A stretch of 64,000 bases of DNA from Hydrangea macrophylla (lineage: Eukaryota; Streptophyta; Magnoliopsida; Cornales; Hydrangeaceae). Shown here piece by piece: positions 30,155 to 42,101 of the stretch. The notes under the pieces are model-generated. The model saw only the letters and a list, made by a program, of their open reading frames with translations. It made no database searches and was not told where the DNA came from. Every line of letters begins with the position of its first letter. Position 1 is the stretch's first letter. The translations under genes were made by a program, and so were the position numbers. Where the stretch lies: positions 34,325,095 to 34,389,094 of the forward strand of contig CM066989.1 of the NCBI GenBank assembly GCA_033977485.1, written 5' to 3'.

Positions 30155-32949
30155 TGTAGACACCCCATTTTGTTGGCTATCGGATTTAGGAGACCCATAG
30201 CTTGGCAGCTCACAATGATCGAAAAAAGACTCAAAAGGACTCATAGAAGTTAGTTCTATCTCTCAAAATGCTCAGAAAGTGGTACAAATGACCAAAATGC
30301 CCCTGAAAGCCCAAACACTCCCAGACTTGGATTGAAAGTTCTGGAAACATGCTACGTCATAAAAAAGTACTAAAAATAAGTTTTGAAGCAAAATCAGATG
30401 AATCATTGGCTCCCAAAGACCCCCGGAAGTCCCGGAAATTCTCAAAAAGTCCGCGTTGACCAGTTTAACCCAAGTTTGACTAGGGTTTGGCCGAAATCAT
30501 CTAAATTCTCCAAAAAGTTCTGAGATCATTCTAGATCATATGGAAAGTACTAAAATAAGTTTTTAAAGAAAATCGGACGAAAACGTCAGTTCTTAGGAGC
30601 TCCCAGAGGTTTCCAGAACTTCCTGGAGGTCCCTAGTTTGACCGATTTGACCAAAAGTTGACTTTGAAATTGGAGTGCCGTCTCATTTTTCAAATATTTG
30701 TCATGGATACTAGAGGTTAAAAGCTTTCCAACGGTATATGACACATAATTTCTTGATTCAAAACGAATTTATTATAGATTTTCGATGGTGAAAAAGACGA
30801 TCAAATCGGCTTTTATCGCAAATACCGCAAAACTTTTCAAAGTGACCTGACTCCAAACTTTTTTTTATGAAAATTATACTCTATTATCTTTCTAACGGTA
30901 TATCACAAGCTCAATTTTGAATTCGTACGCATTTTCTGTGAATTTCGGACGAAATAGAGCCTTTTCGCGAATACCGGAGCCTCTGGGGGCCTAAATTGCA
31001 TTATCCGGACGTTGGAGGAGCAATGCCGCCGCGGCACAATCCCAGTGCCACTGCAGCACTCTCCCCTAGAATAGTCCATTTTTGTAATTTATTTTGGGGG
31101 TCCATTTTGATTAATTGAAAACCTAAACGACGTAGTTTCTTGTTCACAGATGTTTGGGATCGAACCAATGAGAGTACTCTTTAAATCCCAAAACCATCCC
31201 AAATTGGCCAATATAAACCCCCCTCTCCTCCCTCGACTACTCATTTAGGGGTGTAAAATGAAAGCTTAGAAATATTTTAGAGAGAAAGTTGTAGAGATAA
31301 GGTTAGAATATAGAGAAAAAGAAGCTTCCTTCTTTGATTTTCAACAAGAAAGTGAGTTCTAAACTTTGTTTTTTACTTCATTACTCCTATTTACTTCACA
31401 TTCAATACACCCAACCACCATTTTAGTGAGCATTTATGAGATAGGAAGCTACTTCCATGTCCAAAGTCACCATATATGAGTGAAACACCAAGCTACAAGT
31501 CCATAATCTCATTGAATATCATTTGTTGATTACTTACTTGCTTGTTTATATGTTCATCTCTTCTTGACCTCATTTCTTTTTGACTTTTCTTTATTTACTT
31601 ACTAGTTCATCATCACCTAAATGATGACATGAAGTCTGAGGTGAGTGAATCCCTATGGATAGTAGCTTTTGACCTCAAAAACATGTTTGATAGATGATGA
31701 TTATGACTTCAATACATTCCTATGTATTCTTGAAGTCACATTTAAATGAAAACAAAATCTCTCCAACAATCTTGGAGGTTCTTTATATGAGTTTAATGTT
31801 GATATTCCAAGAGGTAATAATCTCTATTTGATGTTAAAAAAATGCTTTCAAAACCCTCTATTTCAAAATCCCTATAAAACCCCAATATTTGGATTCCAAA
31901 GAAATACACTTTGTTTTCTAAAAAAAAATCTTCAAAACAGTGAATAATCTGAGTTCAAAGATTTCTCTAGAACTCAATACTCAAAGGGTAATTACAAGAC
32001 CACTTGGAAAATCTTCCTAACTCATTAGAGAACATCCATGATTTTTGGTTCGATCAAAAAACACATGGAAGGGTGTCATTTTAGTCCAAGCATTCCTTCC
32101 AGACATTCTGTTTTTACTGTCACAACAGCTAGGTTGATTTTCAACTTATTTTTCAGAAAATGTTTCCAAAAAAAGTGGTCCCAACTCATTTTTCCCTTGA
32201 ACTTTAGTGTCTTAGAGAACTTTATGTATAACATGGGCCTCTAGATGTTTTGTTTTCATTTTCTAAGATTTTTCAACATTTCAGTCGATAGTAAGGACTC
32301 TGTTTCTGAGTAACCTCTATTGTTTATATGCCAGAATTGTAACCCTTTTTTTTGCGTCGCTCGTCACCGCTCATAACTGTGACAAATTAAGAAGGTGATA
32401 AACAAAATTGTCACTGTTTAGAATAGTGAAAAAGTTTGTCACAGTTTTGAACGATGACGAATATTAAATTTGTCAACGCTCCAGACAGTAGCGGTGACAA
32501 ATGACAGTGACAAATATGGTCACCAATGCAAGCAGTGACAAACCATGGTGATAAAAGTCACCTTTTAACTGAAAAAATCCTACTTCCGCACACACAAAAA
32601 AAAAAAAAAAAACTAAAAAAACTCTCACTCTTCTCCCCTTCTTTTTTTTTTTTTTTTTTTTTTTGAGAACACACTCTTCTTCCCTTCATTAATTTATTTT
32701 TTTTTGGCTAAAAACCTTTTCCCTCCTAAACAGCGTATACCCCACCAAATCTTACTCCCTCTTGTGAATCCTAAACTTGTAGAGCCCAAAACCACCCCTC
32801 TCCATCAGCCCCCCTCTCCATCGCCCCCACCACCACAACCTACACCCCAGCCCATCCTGCCGCAAACCCTACCCCCAAAACCCTCGGTTCCGGTAAAAAA
32901 CTCTCTGTCTCTCTCTCTCTCTCCCTCTCTCTCTCTCGGTGCATGTGTG

Positions 32950-33180
32950 ACATGTGTGTGCGAGTTTGTGTGTAGGCTGTGTGTATGTGCTCCAGACTTT
33001 GTGTGTCCGACTCTGTGTGTGTGAGAGAGAGATTTTATGTGTGTGCGATTTTGTGTGTATGTCTGTGCGATTTTGTGTATGTGTCTGTGTATGTACGATT
33101 TTGTGTGTAAGTGTCTTTGTTGTATGTGTGTCTGTGTATGTGCGATTTTGTGTGTGAGTGTCTTTGTTGTATGTGTGTCC
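32950..33180. repeat. TG-rich minisatellite
   Basis: Repeats of 'tgtgtgtgcgattttgtgtg' with ~30-60-bp spacing, flanked by CT microsatellites (32907-32938, 33188-33199). The Cys/Val-rich and His/Thr-rich open frames here are low-complexity artefacts. Confidence 0.8.
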
Positions 33181-33592
33181 GACTCTCTCTCTTTCTCTAA
33201 TCTATTTTTTTCCCCAAAGCAGATCAGCATTCAATCACTCTGTCTTCATCAAGGGCCAGATATGATTTTGTTGTTCAATCGCTTCAATCACTCTCCACAA
33301 ATTTCCGAAAACCCTAACTCTCTCTCTCTTTAAGGTTTGAATTTAAAATTTTGAAATCCTAACTCTCTATTCATCGTCTTCTTCATATGCTATAGACGAA
33401 TTCTAGGTTTTTTTTCTCTTCATTTTCCTTAATTGCTTCACATATTGGTCTGCATTGCAATTTTTTTGGGTTAATTTAATTACTACAGTATATACATATA
33501 TCTTTATCTTGGGTTTACATATTCTGCTATTCATATTTTTGTGAATTGGTGAACATATTCATAAAGCCTTTCAGATACATCCCCCTCACTCA

Positions 33593-33632
<40 letters not shown>
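33593..33632. repeat. (CT)n-(TA)n compound microsatellite
   Basis: A CT run followed by a TA run inside the CACTA-like insertion. Confidence 0.85.
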
Positions 33633-33633
<1 letters not shown>

Positions 33634-35276
33634 AATATACAGTGACATATACATATCTATATATATATGTGTATGTGTATGTGTATGTGTGTATATGAGC
33701 GAACGACTTTAACCATTGGCGCAAATGATAGTTTTTTTGCCAGGATTGGCTTTGCATTTTTGGGTATTCTTTGAATTCAGTCAAGTTTTTTTGGTTCCAC
33801 TCTTAGGTCTAAATTGTCAAAGGTTGTGTGTAAAATATATGCGCTATAACTTGTTCTCCCAATTTATTTATTATTTTTTTGGGGGGCAACGTTTACCATT
33901 ACATGAGTTATGAAGAGGTTGAACTATGAAAGAGATAAAATTTAATAGAAATGGGGTTTTGTACAATTTTTTCCCTAAGAAAGGCAAGTGGAAGCTCTGT
34001 TTCATAGTGGTATATATAGATTATTAAATTTTTTTTTTTTGGAGGAATGTTTCATAGGGGTATAAGAAGCTCTATTTTGTTTAAATCATGTTCTTTTGGG
34101 CCCATTGTTTTCAGTCCTTAACCTAACATCCATTCCACTGTTATATTTTTTATATTGACATGGACAATAACAAAAACATGTTGACAGATAATAGTGTAAG
34201 ACACTTGAAACACAGGATCACATTCTACATTGTGTAAAGTTAGCCTAAAACCAATGAAGCAACACCTGCTTTTCCCATAGTACATAGTTAATTAATCTCA
34301 TGTATTTTATTTCATTTGGTTTGCTTAAGATAGCTTTGATAACTACCTTATTACTTCTGCTATTTTACATATTGTTATACACAAGGGTGGAGCATACAAA
34401 GGGCTGGGATGGGCTATACCCCATCCCCCATTTTTGGGCAAATTTTTTCCAACATTGCAGTACTTAATTTTCAATTTTATCAAACGGATCCTAAATATTA
34501 GCAATAGTTCATACTCATATGCATAAATCTCATTTGCAATTGCTGCTATGTAGTGAGTTTAATACTGTTATTACTATTTTTGGTTTCAAGTTTTTCATCA
34601 CCCATACTGCATTAATAAGGCACACGAGTGACCTTGGATTATTATCAACATGGCTGAATGCATTGTAAGGTTGCAAAAAATTATATATATATATATATAT
34701 ATGAGTCAGCTGCATCTTGTGATAGAGCTTCTTTTTGTGTAACTCTCTTGTATTTATATATATTTGTTTGACAGGGACCGCTGAAAATATTCACTCCTCA
34801 ATCAAAACTCACGCTGAAGGTGAAGTCATGGTGCAAGATAAAGCTCAACAATCAAATTTCCGAGGCCAACCTTCAAGTGTAATTAACCTTTCCTTTATAT
34901 AGAGCCCCACACACTTAATTGTGTATTTTCGTACAATAAGTACTTTTCTTGTTCACAACGAGAGTTTTACATTTCCACACTATCTACAAATATAGTTGTC
35001 TCTGGATATTTAAAATGCCCACTAATCTATATTTGTTTCCCCTGTTTTATCCTTCAATGTTAGAATATAGTCTAGCATACACGTATATCCATACCCTCAA
35101 AAGATTCACCTTTACATTTAACAGTGGCATTCATGGTCAACATTAGTCCCATGTTTCAGTGCTGCAAGTTTTCAACGATATTGTATAGATTACCTACATA
35201 AAAAATTAAACCCACTTTTTCTCATGGGACGGGCAAGTACAACAGACGTGCTACCCTCCTAGTATATATATATGTA

Positions 35277-35303
35277 CTAGCTTTGGCCCATGCTATGCAC
35301 GGG
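35277..35303 (-). mobile_element. Helitron-like 3' terminus (minus strand)
   Basis: Read on the minus strand, the hairpin cccgtgc-ata-gcatggg is followed six bases later by CTAG and T, the same arrangement as at 2771-2799. The element would extend right on the + strand, nested inside the CACTA-like insertion. Its other end was not found. Confidence 0.4.
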
Positions 35304-36562
35304 TGTTATTACGGATCCGTTTGATAAAACAAAACAATGCACTAAAAATTTCATTTTGTGTTTAACAAGTACTATAAATTTTCAGTCTCTAAGAACTTAA
35401 AAGATATATTTGTCACCCCCGAAAAAGTCACCTCTTCGAGCAGTGACAAATAGTGTTTGTCACTGCTCCGAGCAGTGACAAATCGCCCAGTTTGGTGCAG
35501 TGTTGGCTTTTTTATATGTGTTCTAGACACAATAAGGATGCTCTTCATAAAAAAATTCATGAACTTAAAGCATTTCTAACCTCACTTTTCCATTTTTACA
35601 AGATCAACTCACTGTTCTGTCAACTATTCACAGCAAGCATACTTTTACTTTCATTCTTTTTTTGATGCTCACATGCACTCCAAATTAGTTCATATCTTAA
35701 GAAGTAGTCTATACTACATTTGTACATATCCTATGATGATTTCCTTCATGCATTCATGCATATTTTAGACTTCTAAGTCACTTTAGAAAGTCTATGTACT
35801 CAAACACACAACAACCTTTGCACATTCTAAGATCATACATTGCATCCATGCAAGATTTGTGGCTTTTGTGACTCCTAATCTAAGAAGATTATAAGGAATG
35901 AGTTGGATCATACGTCCATGCTTCCCCTTGATCTAATCATCCTTTCTCATCCGTCCCGGGGATTGAGAGGTCTTCATTTCTCAAAAATTAACATGCATCA
36001 TTCTAGCTTGCTAAACATGTTTTGATTTCTTTGATTATTGTTTCGAGAACAATTCATGTCCCCCTTCTAGACTAGGAAAACTTGATTACTTGATATGTGA
36101 TTAGGCGATTTTTTCTAGGTTTATTTGTGTGATCTTTCACTTTGCATTGTGTGACATTTGGCTTAGATCTTATGAATGATATATTATCTTTTGATCTTCC
36201 ATTTCAAGATTCTTATGAGATGTAATATACTATCATAGTATTAATTGTCGAACCAAACATAGTATAAGATGATTACTTGGATGCTAATTGAGGCCCGTCG
36301 AAAGACGGGGCGAGTTGAGAGTGTTTTAGTTGCAACAAAGGCTCCTTCTTCTCTTGTACCAAAACCCCGAACAAAGTTCTTTGGTTACGAAGGACCAGTG
36401 CCCTTTATTTGTTTGGGTGAGTCAAATTGGGTTTCTTGGTTCCCTAAAGACCAAGTGGCGATTCTGTACCTATTTTCAACAGACCTTCCTTTTCTTTCTT
36501 TGATCCAAATCAATTTCAAACAAACCAAAAAAGTGGACGATCGATTCCGCGTGTCCACAATC

Positions 36563-36580
36563 TGGCGACTCTGCTGGGGA
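36563..36580 (+). promoter_or_regulatory. Primer-binding site of element A
   Basis: tggcgactctgctgggga lies three bases after the LTR end. It complements the 3' end of plant tRNA-Arg (ACG) as I recall it, with about one mismatch. The same sequence occurs, inverted, in element B. Confidence 0.8.
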
Positions 36581-37184
36581 TTTTTATTTTCAAAATAAAA
36601 TAATACAGAGGTTTGACTCGTAAGAAGCATCCTTAAAATCATCTTTTTACTGTGTCTGGTTAACCGCATTGCACTCCTGTATTTTCCACTCCGATTGTGT
36701 CTAAAATGCAGCCCTGACATTGTTCAGGTCTTGTTGTTCCAGGGCATAAGTCACCGTTGATACTGTACCTTCCAAGGTATATCAAAAAGAGTAACAACTT
36801 CCGTACTGTCTCCCTGATAGTATATTGGAACTCTCGTCAATGGACCCTCTGACTAAACCCAGCCTTTGCATATAGATTCTTGTAGAACCTTTCATAGGAC
36901 TGTTTATTTATCTTTTCTAGATAGAACAATGTGATATAACTGGTGTATGCCCTGGTGGGATTACATGCGTGGTGTAGACGATTATGTGGCATAGAACAGA
37001 ACCTCTTTCTTATGATTCCCAAGGCAATCACTCACTTGTGACTACATTGAATTGACCTGCCTAGGCACCATGATAAGGATGTCTGCTCCATGTTCACAAA
37101 GATGTACACCGTAAACCTTGCTTGTTGGTCTTAAGATATAAGAGTATGAAAACTTACTAGACAGTATGATCACCATCATATTTA

Positions 37185-37307
37185 ACTAGCTTCTCCCAGA
37201 AACTCTGTCCATATATCCCAGAATTATCCAGATACGACCAGTTTCTCCCAAAAATCTGTTCAACTCACCCAGATATAACCAGTTTCTCCCAGAAACTCTG
37301 TCCATAT
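37185..37307 (+). repeat. Leader tandem repeats of element A, left part
   Basis: Units of 'accagtttctcccagaaact' and 'ctgtccatatatcccagaat', ~51-bp period, homologous to 59890-60296 of element B. The run is cut by a solo LTR at 37308 and resumes at 40236. Confidence 0.75.
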
Positions 37308-40235
37308 TGTGGATATCGCATTTTCTCTTACCCACAGCTTTTCATTTTAAAGTTTCTTAAAATTTCAAAATACAAAATATGAGTCGCCACTTAATTTTTA
37401 AAAGGAAAATTAAGAAACCATTTTAAAGCAAATCGATCTTTTTTGGAAACTAGAGATTAACTAGGTCTGGGGATTATGGAATGAGAGGGGAAGGAGCCCA
37501 GGAGACTAAAACACCCCCTCTTATCCTATCTCTCGATAGGCCTCTACTCAACATCCTTTTTAATCAAATTATTAATCCAAGCATGCCCTCAACTAATACA
37601 TATGCATATATACATTACAAAAGCATGTCAAAAGGGTTTAAAATTGCTAATGGTAAAATGTCATCCAAAACCATGTGGTTCGATTAGCTAGTGATATGAT
37701 ATGCACAAAGGGACTAGAGAACTTACCCGGGATCCTGCCGCGAATATTAAACGTGTAATGTATACAAAAATGGAAATCCTAAAGAAAGGCTCTCTAATCA
37801 CATATAAACACATAGGGTAAGTCCTAATTCTAAAGTGTCGCACATGAAGTTGAAAAATTAATAAAACCAAGAAATGAAGGAGCTAAAAAGGGGTTTGAAA
37901 AATCATACCTTAATGGCGCTGCAAAATAGAGGGTTAATCCACATTCTTTAGATAAGATATAATATTGGATTTTAAATGAAATTCCTAAACCCCTAACTTA
38001 AATCTATCAAGTATGAAAGAATTGACATGATTATAAATTCCTTCTAATTAGTTGGAAATGCACCATTTCTATAGTTATGCAAGTCTCAACTAGGAGCCAA
38101 TGCAATGTCCATATAGAAGTGGTATAGTCCCAACATGATTAAAAGGAACTCATAATTATGTGTACAAAATGAATTCTAATTACAATTATCAATTCATATG
38201 GATGAATGTATATAGCTACATGAATGTGAGCAAGAGTAAGCTATGAAGTTATTCCTTGATTTGGATCATTCAACCTTTGGGTTTAGTTTAACTAATCATT
38301 ATTGAATCATGGTTTAAGCCCTAGGTCATAGAAAAGTCATTTGAGCTATGATTTACAAAATTCACCAAATCTGTCCCAAAATTCTGAAAATTACAGAGAG
38401 CAAATCAAAACTTCAAAAATTGGAAAAGCAAGGTTCCCATGGTTTGATGTCAATGATTTTTGGACACAAGATGCCTCTGTAAGTCTAGTTTCCAACCCAA
38501 AAAGAAAAATCAAAGATCAACACTTCAAACTCTAGGAATTAGACAAACACTAGGCATCACGCAAGAATTAACTACTCTTTGTCCAGAGATTTTGTACAAT
38601 TTTTTAAAAACAGTAAAAAAATATCAAAAACACTTTGATCTTTTTAGGGTACCTTCCTAACACATTCAACTATCTAGAAAAATTTATTTGAGGCCAAGAA
38701 TATTTTATTAAAGTTCTAATTTGCTTATTTCAAAAGGGTGTCACTGTTCTGGAATTCTGGACATATTTTGGTTGTCTCACAAAACTTATGACCAGACCAT
38801 GCTATCCATGATATCCTACTAAAACAAAAATTGCAGTGGTAGATCTTTGTGTTATTGACACTTTCCAGTTGGTTTCGTTCGATTCCAATGGTCCATTATT
38901 TAACGAAAAATCCTTGATAAAAAATAGTTCATGAACCCACTGTTTCATTGTCATGTTCAACTTTTATTTGTTAATTCCAATTACTAAGCCAGGAAGTTAG
39001 GCTTAAATCAAATTACTTCTCCTACCATTTGATGGTCATTGGAGGCCAAAGACACTCATACTTATGGATTTTAATGGAGTATGAAGAAAATTTCATGAAA
39101 TCTTAAGAGAATGGACTCAAACCAAGGAGATAGGTTCAAACCCTTTGACCAAAACATGCTAATATCAACCTTGATCTCCTTATAAATCATGAGTTTATAA
39201 GAAGGTCAAAGGATTCCAAGCTTAAGGATTCAAGTAAGACATTGAAAGTCTTATGAACCCCAAAGGGAAAACATAATCAAGAGGAAAAAGGAAACAAGGC
39301 TCAAGAAAGATCCAAATTAATTTCAAGATTTACTTTAAACTTTAAACCTTGAGCTACTTTGATCCAAATCAATGAAATGAAAGTTTAATCACAATATGTG
39401 GTGTGTGATGAAATGGGGTGGAAGAGAGTTGTTGAAAATGTGTAAAAGGTCCTAAGAATCTATATATTGTGATTAAACTTGAATATAGAAACTAAGTAAC
39501 TTAGAGTTACCTCTAATTATCCTCAAGTTCTGGGTTGTTTTTAGACTTTCCCTAGATTGACCAAGCTCTTCTTCTAGCTCTTCTTTTTCATCCTCCTAAC
39601 TTCTTCTAAAATTCTCTTAATTCTCTCTAAGAATATAAAAGTGATCTTTTAAGAATATCCAGAAGTGGAGTAGAAATAAGAATATGTGTGAGATCCTTGG
39701 TAATGAGATATTCACTCCCTATATATAGACAAAATCTGGAGGGTTATTTTAGTAAACTTGTAGTAAAAATCCTAATCCCGGATGTCCTTTTGAAGGTACA
39801 AAACGTACAACTGGCTGCCAAAATGCGACACTCAGTGGAGATGGAAGCGACACTCAATGAATGATGTTCCGGCACTCACTAATAGCCGTCGCGGTATTCA
39901 GTGAATACCGATGCGGTATTCAGTGAATGTCGCTGACAATTCCGCAGACTGCCATACTTTAAATTTTGCGGTCGACACCGAGTGTCATTACGGCACTTAC
40001 CAACTACCATACCGGCAACCAGTGAATGCCGCAAAACTTGCCAAGTGCCATTTTCTTCTACTTTTTCTTTTTCTCTCGTTTTCTTCTTTTTCTTTCTTTT
40101 GTTTGAATTGAAGAGCCTTTTGAAGAGCTTGGATCACCATTTGGAAGTCCTAGATTGGTCGGACATCGTCATCATTAGATTTTAGAGGTAATACTGCTCT
40201 TAATTCGACGTTTGGTCAAAATCGGGGTGTCTACA
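37308..40235 (-). mobile_element. Solo LTR of a related Ty3 family
   Basis: 2928 bp beginning tgtggatatcgc and ending ggggtgtctaca, the same end consensus as elements A and B. It is flanked by a perfect 5-bp duplication catat (37303-37307 and 40236-40240). Orientation is minus, since the TGTAGACACCCC start is on the minus strand. No internal retroelement genes are present, so it arose by recombination between two LTRs. A segment at 39880-39960 repeats gcggtattcagtgaat-type units. Confidence 0.88.
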
Positions 40236-40400
40236 CATATATCCCATAATTGCCCAGATATAACCAGTTTCTCCCAGACTCTATCTAGATCACCCAGATA
40301 TAACTAGCTTCTCCCAAAAACTCGGTCCAAGTATCCTGGATTTACCAAAAATACCAGTTTCTCCCAGAAACTCTGTCCAAACCTCTCGAAATATTCCGGA
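40236..40400 (+). repeat. Leader tandem repeats of element A, right part
   Basis: Continuation of the 51-bp repeat (agatataaccagtttctccc) after the solo-LTR insertion. Confidence 0.75.
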
Positions 40401-40781
40401 AACCCCTGTTATCCCCTGGTGATCATACTGGAAGATAAGGTTAACACATTCTATAGGGCTAGGACCTTATTTGCTTAACTGCTATTTGTTAGAAATAGGA
40501 GCATCATGTAGATTAGGGCTTGCATCCGCATGCTTGCCCATATGCATTCACCGTTCCTATCAGTCTGTATGCACTATTTCAGTTAGTCTATACACAAGTC
40601 AGTCCACGTTTGTTAACATCATTGTTGTTGTCTGTCCAAGCTGTCACTGTCAGAATCTGATATAATACTCTCAAATTAGTTAACCACTATAGATTCCCAA
40701 AGTCAGTAGTTGGGATCCTCGTCTTGGGTCAGAAACTCAGATAATTGTTTGGTCAGAATTAGCCCGACAAGTTACTTCAGC

Positions 40782-42101
40782 ATAAACCAGGAAGAGCTAG
40801 AAAACAAGGTTACTGAGTTGGGAGGAACCATAAGCGAGTAGTCCGACAGCCTGGCCCAAGTTTTGAAGTTAATAGTATAATTGAAACCGCAGAAGCCACA
40901 ATACCCACCTAGGTTCCCACCACCACTGCCGGGGTTTGTGCCACCTTCTGTCGGTATATATGAGAATAATGGGGAAGAGGATTGGTTTCAAGGGGTCCCA
41001 CCGCCTACATATGAGAAAAAGCTCAAGGAGAAAATGGATAAAGTCGACAAGTTGGAAAGTGTATTAAGAAAGACCAAGGGGGTTGATGATTACATGTTGG
41101 ACCTAGAAGGGCTTTTCGAGCCTGATAAGCTGAAACTGCTAGAAAACTTCAAGATGCCTGCCATTGATCATTTTGATGGAACCAGGAATCTGAAAAGCCA
41201 CGTGAAGCTATGTATGAGCATCTTCCAGTCAATGGGCAGCACTCATGAGCACATTGTAGTACTGTTCCCACAAACTCACGCAAAGTCTGCACTATCATGG
41301 TTCCTTACCTTCGAAGCTTCCAAAACTCGGGCATGGAAAGATATCGTTCGGATATTTGTCGATCACTATTCTTACAATCAAGAGCTATATGTCATAATTA
41401 GGGATTTGGAAACTTCTTGGCAAAACAACAATGAGTCCTTCACTGCTTTCTTCAGCAGATGGAGGAATAAAGTGGCACAGATAACCCACCGGCCAATTGA
41501 GAAGGAACAAGTGAGATTGCTAATCCAAAATCTGCAACCACTTTACCATAAGAAATTGTTCTATCAATCCATCTCCACCTCTAAGGAATTGTGTGAAGTA
41601 GGAACTCGAATTAAAGATGCTATCAGGGAAGGAAAGATTAAGAAGGAAGAGCCTCTGAGTCAGTCGAAAAGGCCCAATTACTCCCGCAACACTCCGAATG
41701 TCAATGCCCTTAGCAGTCAACCCATGGCATACCCTCCTAGGCCGTACCAACCCTCCAACCAAGAAAACTCGTCCAATCGCCCTTTTCAGAAAAAGCCTCC
41801 TCGCAATTTCGCCAAGCTAATGATCTCCCTGTACTCAGTCTTAGACCGTCTCCTTAAAAAGGGCCACCTCCAACAGCTCCAACCTCGAAATACCCCTCCA
41901 CCACCAAAATGTGACATGTCTAAATATTGCACCTACCACCAAGCCCCTGGCCACAATACCAATGATTGCATGTGCCTCCGCTGTGATATCCAAGACCTCA
42001 TTGACAATATCATTGAGCCACCACCAAAGCAGCCCCATGTTACCCAAAATCCCCTACTAAACCACCAAAATATCAGTCTCATCAAATCCGACCCCGTATA
42101 A
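40782..42101 (+). pseudogene. gag of element A (start codon lost)
   Basis: This is the retrotransposon capsid-like gag. It contains EEDWFQGVPPPTYEKKL, a retrotrans_gag core (FDGTRNLKSHVKLCMSI, LSWFLTFEASKTRAW, FFSRWRNKVAQ) and a C-terminal knuckle-like CTYHQAPGHNTNDC. Alignment with element B shows that its initiator ATG has become ATA (40782-40784), with an in-frame TAG about 50 bp later. The open frame from about 40881 therefore starts without a real ATG. It would package RNA in a virus-like particle if intact. This copy cannot be translated as a full gag. Confidence 0.85.

Larger units (their letters stand above)
32325..35502. mobile_element. CACTA-like element nested in the LTR of element A
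   Basis: The right end is an inverted CACTGCACCAAACTGG terminus at 35502. Subterminal motifs agcagtgacaaat/gtcactgctc repeat in both orientations at both ends (32350-32570 and 35400-35490), as in CACTA elements. LTR homology to element B stops near 32325 and resumes right after 35502 (ggcttttt...tctagacaca). The left terminus is degenerate and not pinned. The interior has no transposase that I can recognise. It holds a CT-rich stretch with an aaaccctaac telo-box (33308-33317) and an exon-like segment around 34775-34880, so it may carry captured gene fragments. Confidence 0.65.
30155..36559 (+). repeat. 5' LTR of element A (interrupted)
   Basis: It begins TGTAGACACCCCATTTTG and ends ...GTGTCCACA three bases before the PBS. 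The same end sequences, inverted, bound the LTRs of element B (TGTGGATACC...GGGGTGTCTACA). Removing the ~3.2-kb CACTA insertion leaves about 3.2 kb, matching B's LTR length. An atataaac TATA-like box near 31211 followed by cccccctctcctccctc is a plausible transcription start. ggctt precedes the LTR. Confidence 0.8.

Noticed and set aside
32805..33230. 141-codon minus frame rich in His/Thr
   Set aside because: Low-complexity translation of CT and TG repeats.
36269..36598. 109-codon frame ending at the PBS of element A
   Set aside because: It lies in LTR DNA and crosses the LTR end and primer site. The homologous LTR of element B does not preserve it as a protein.
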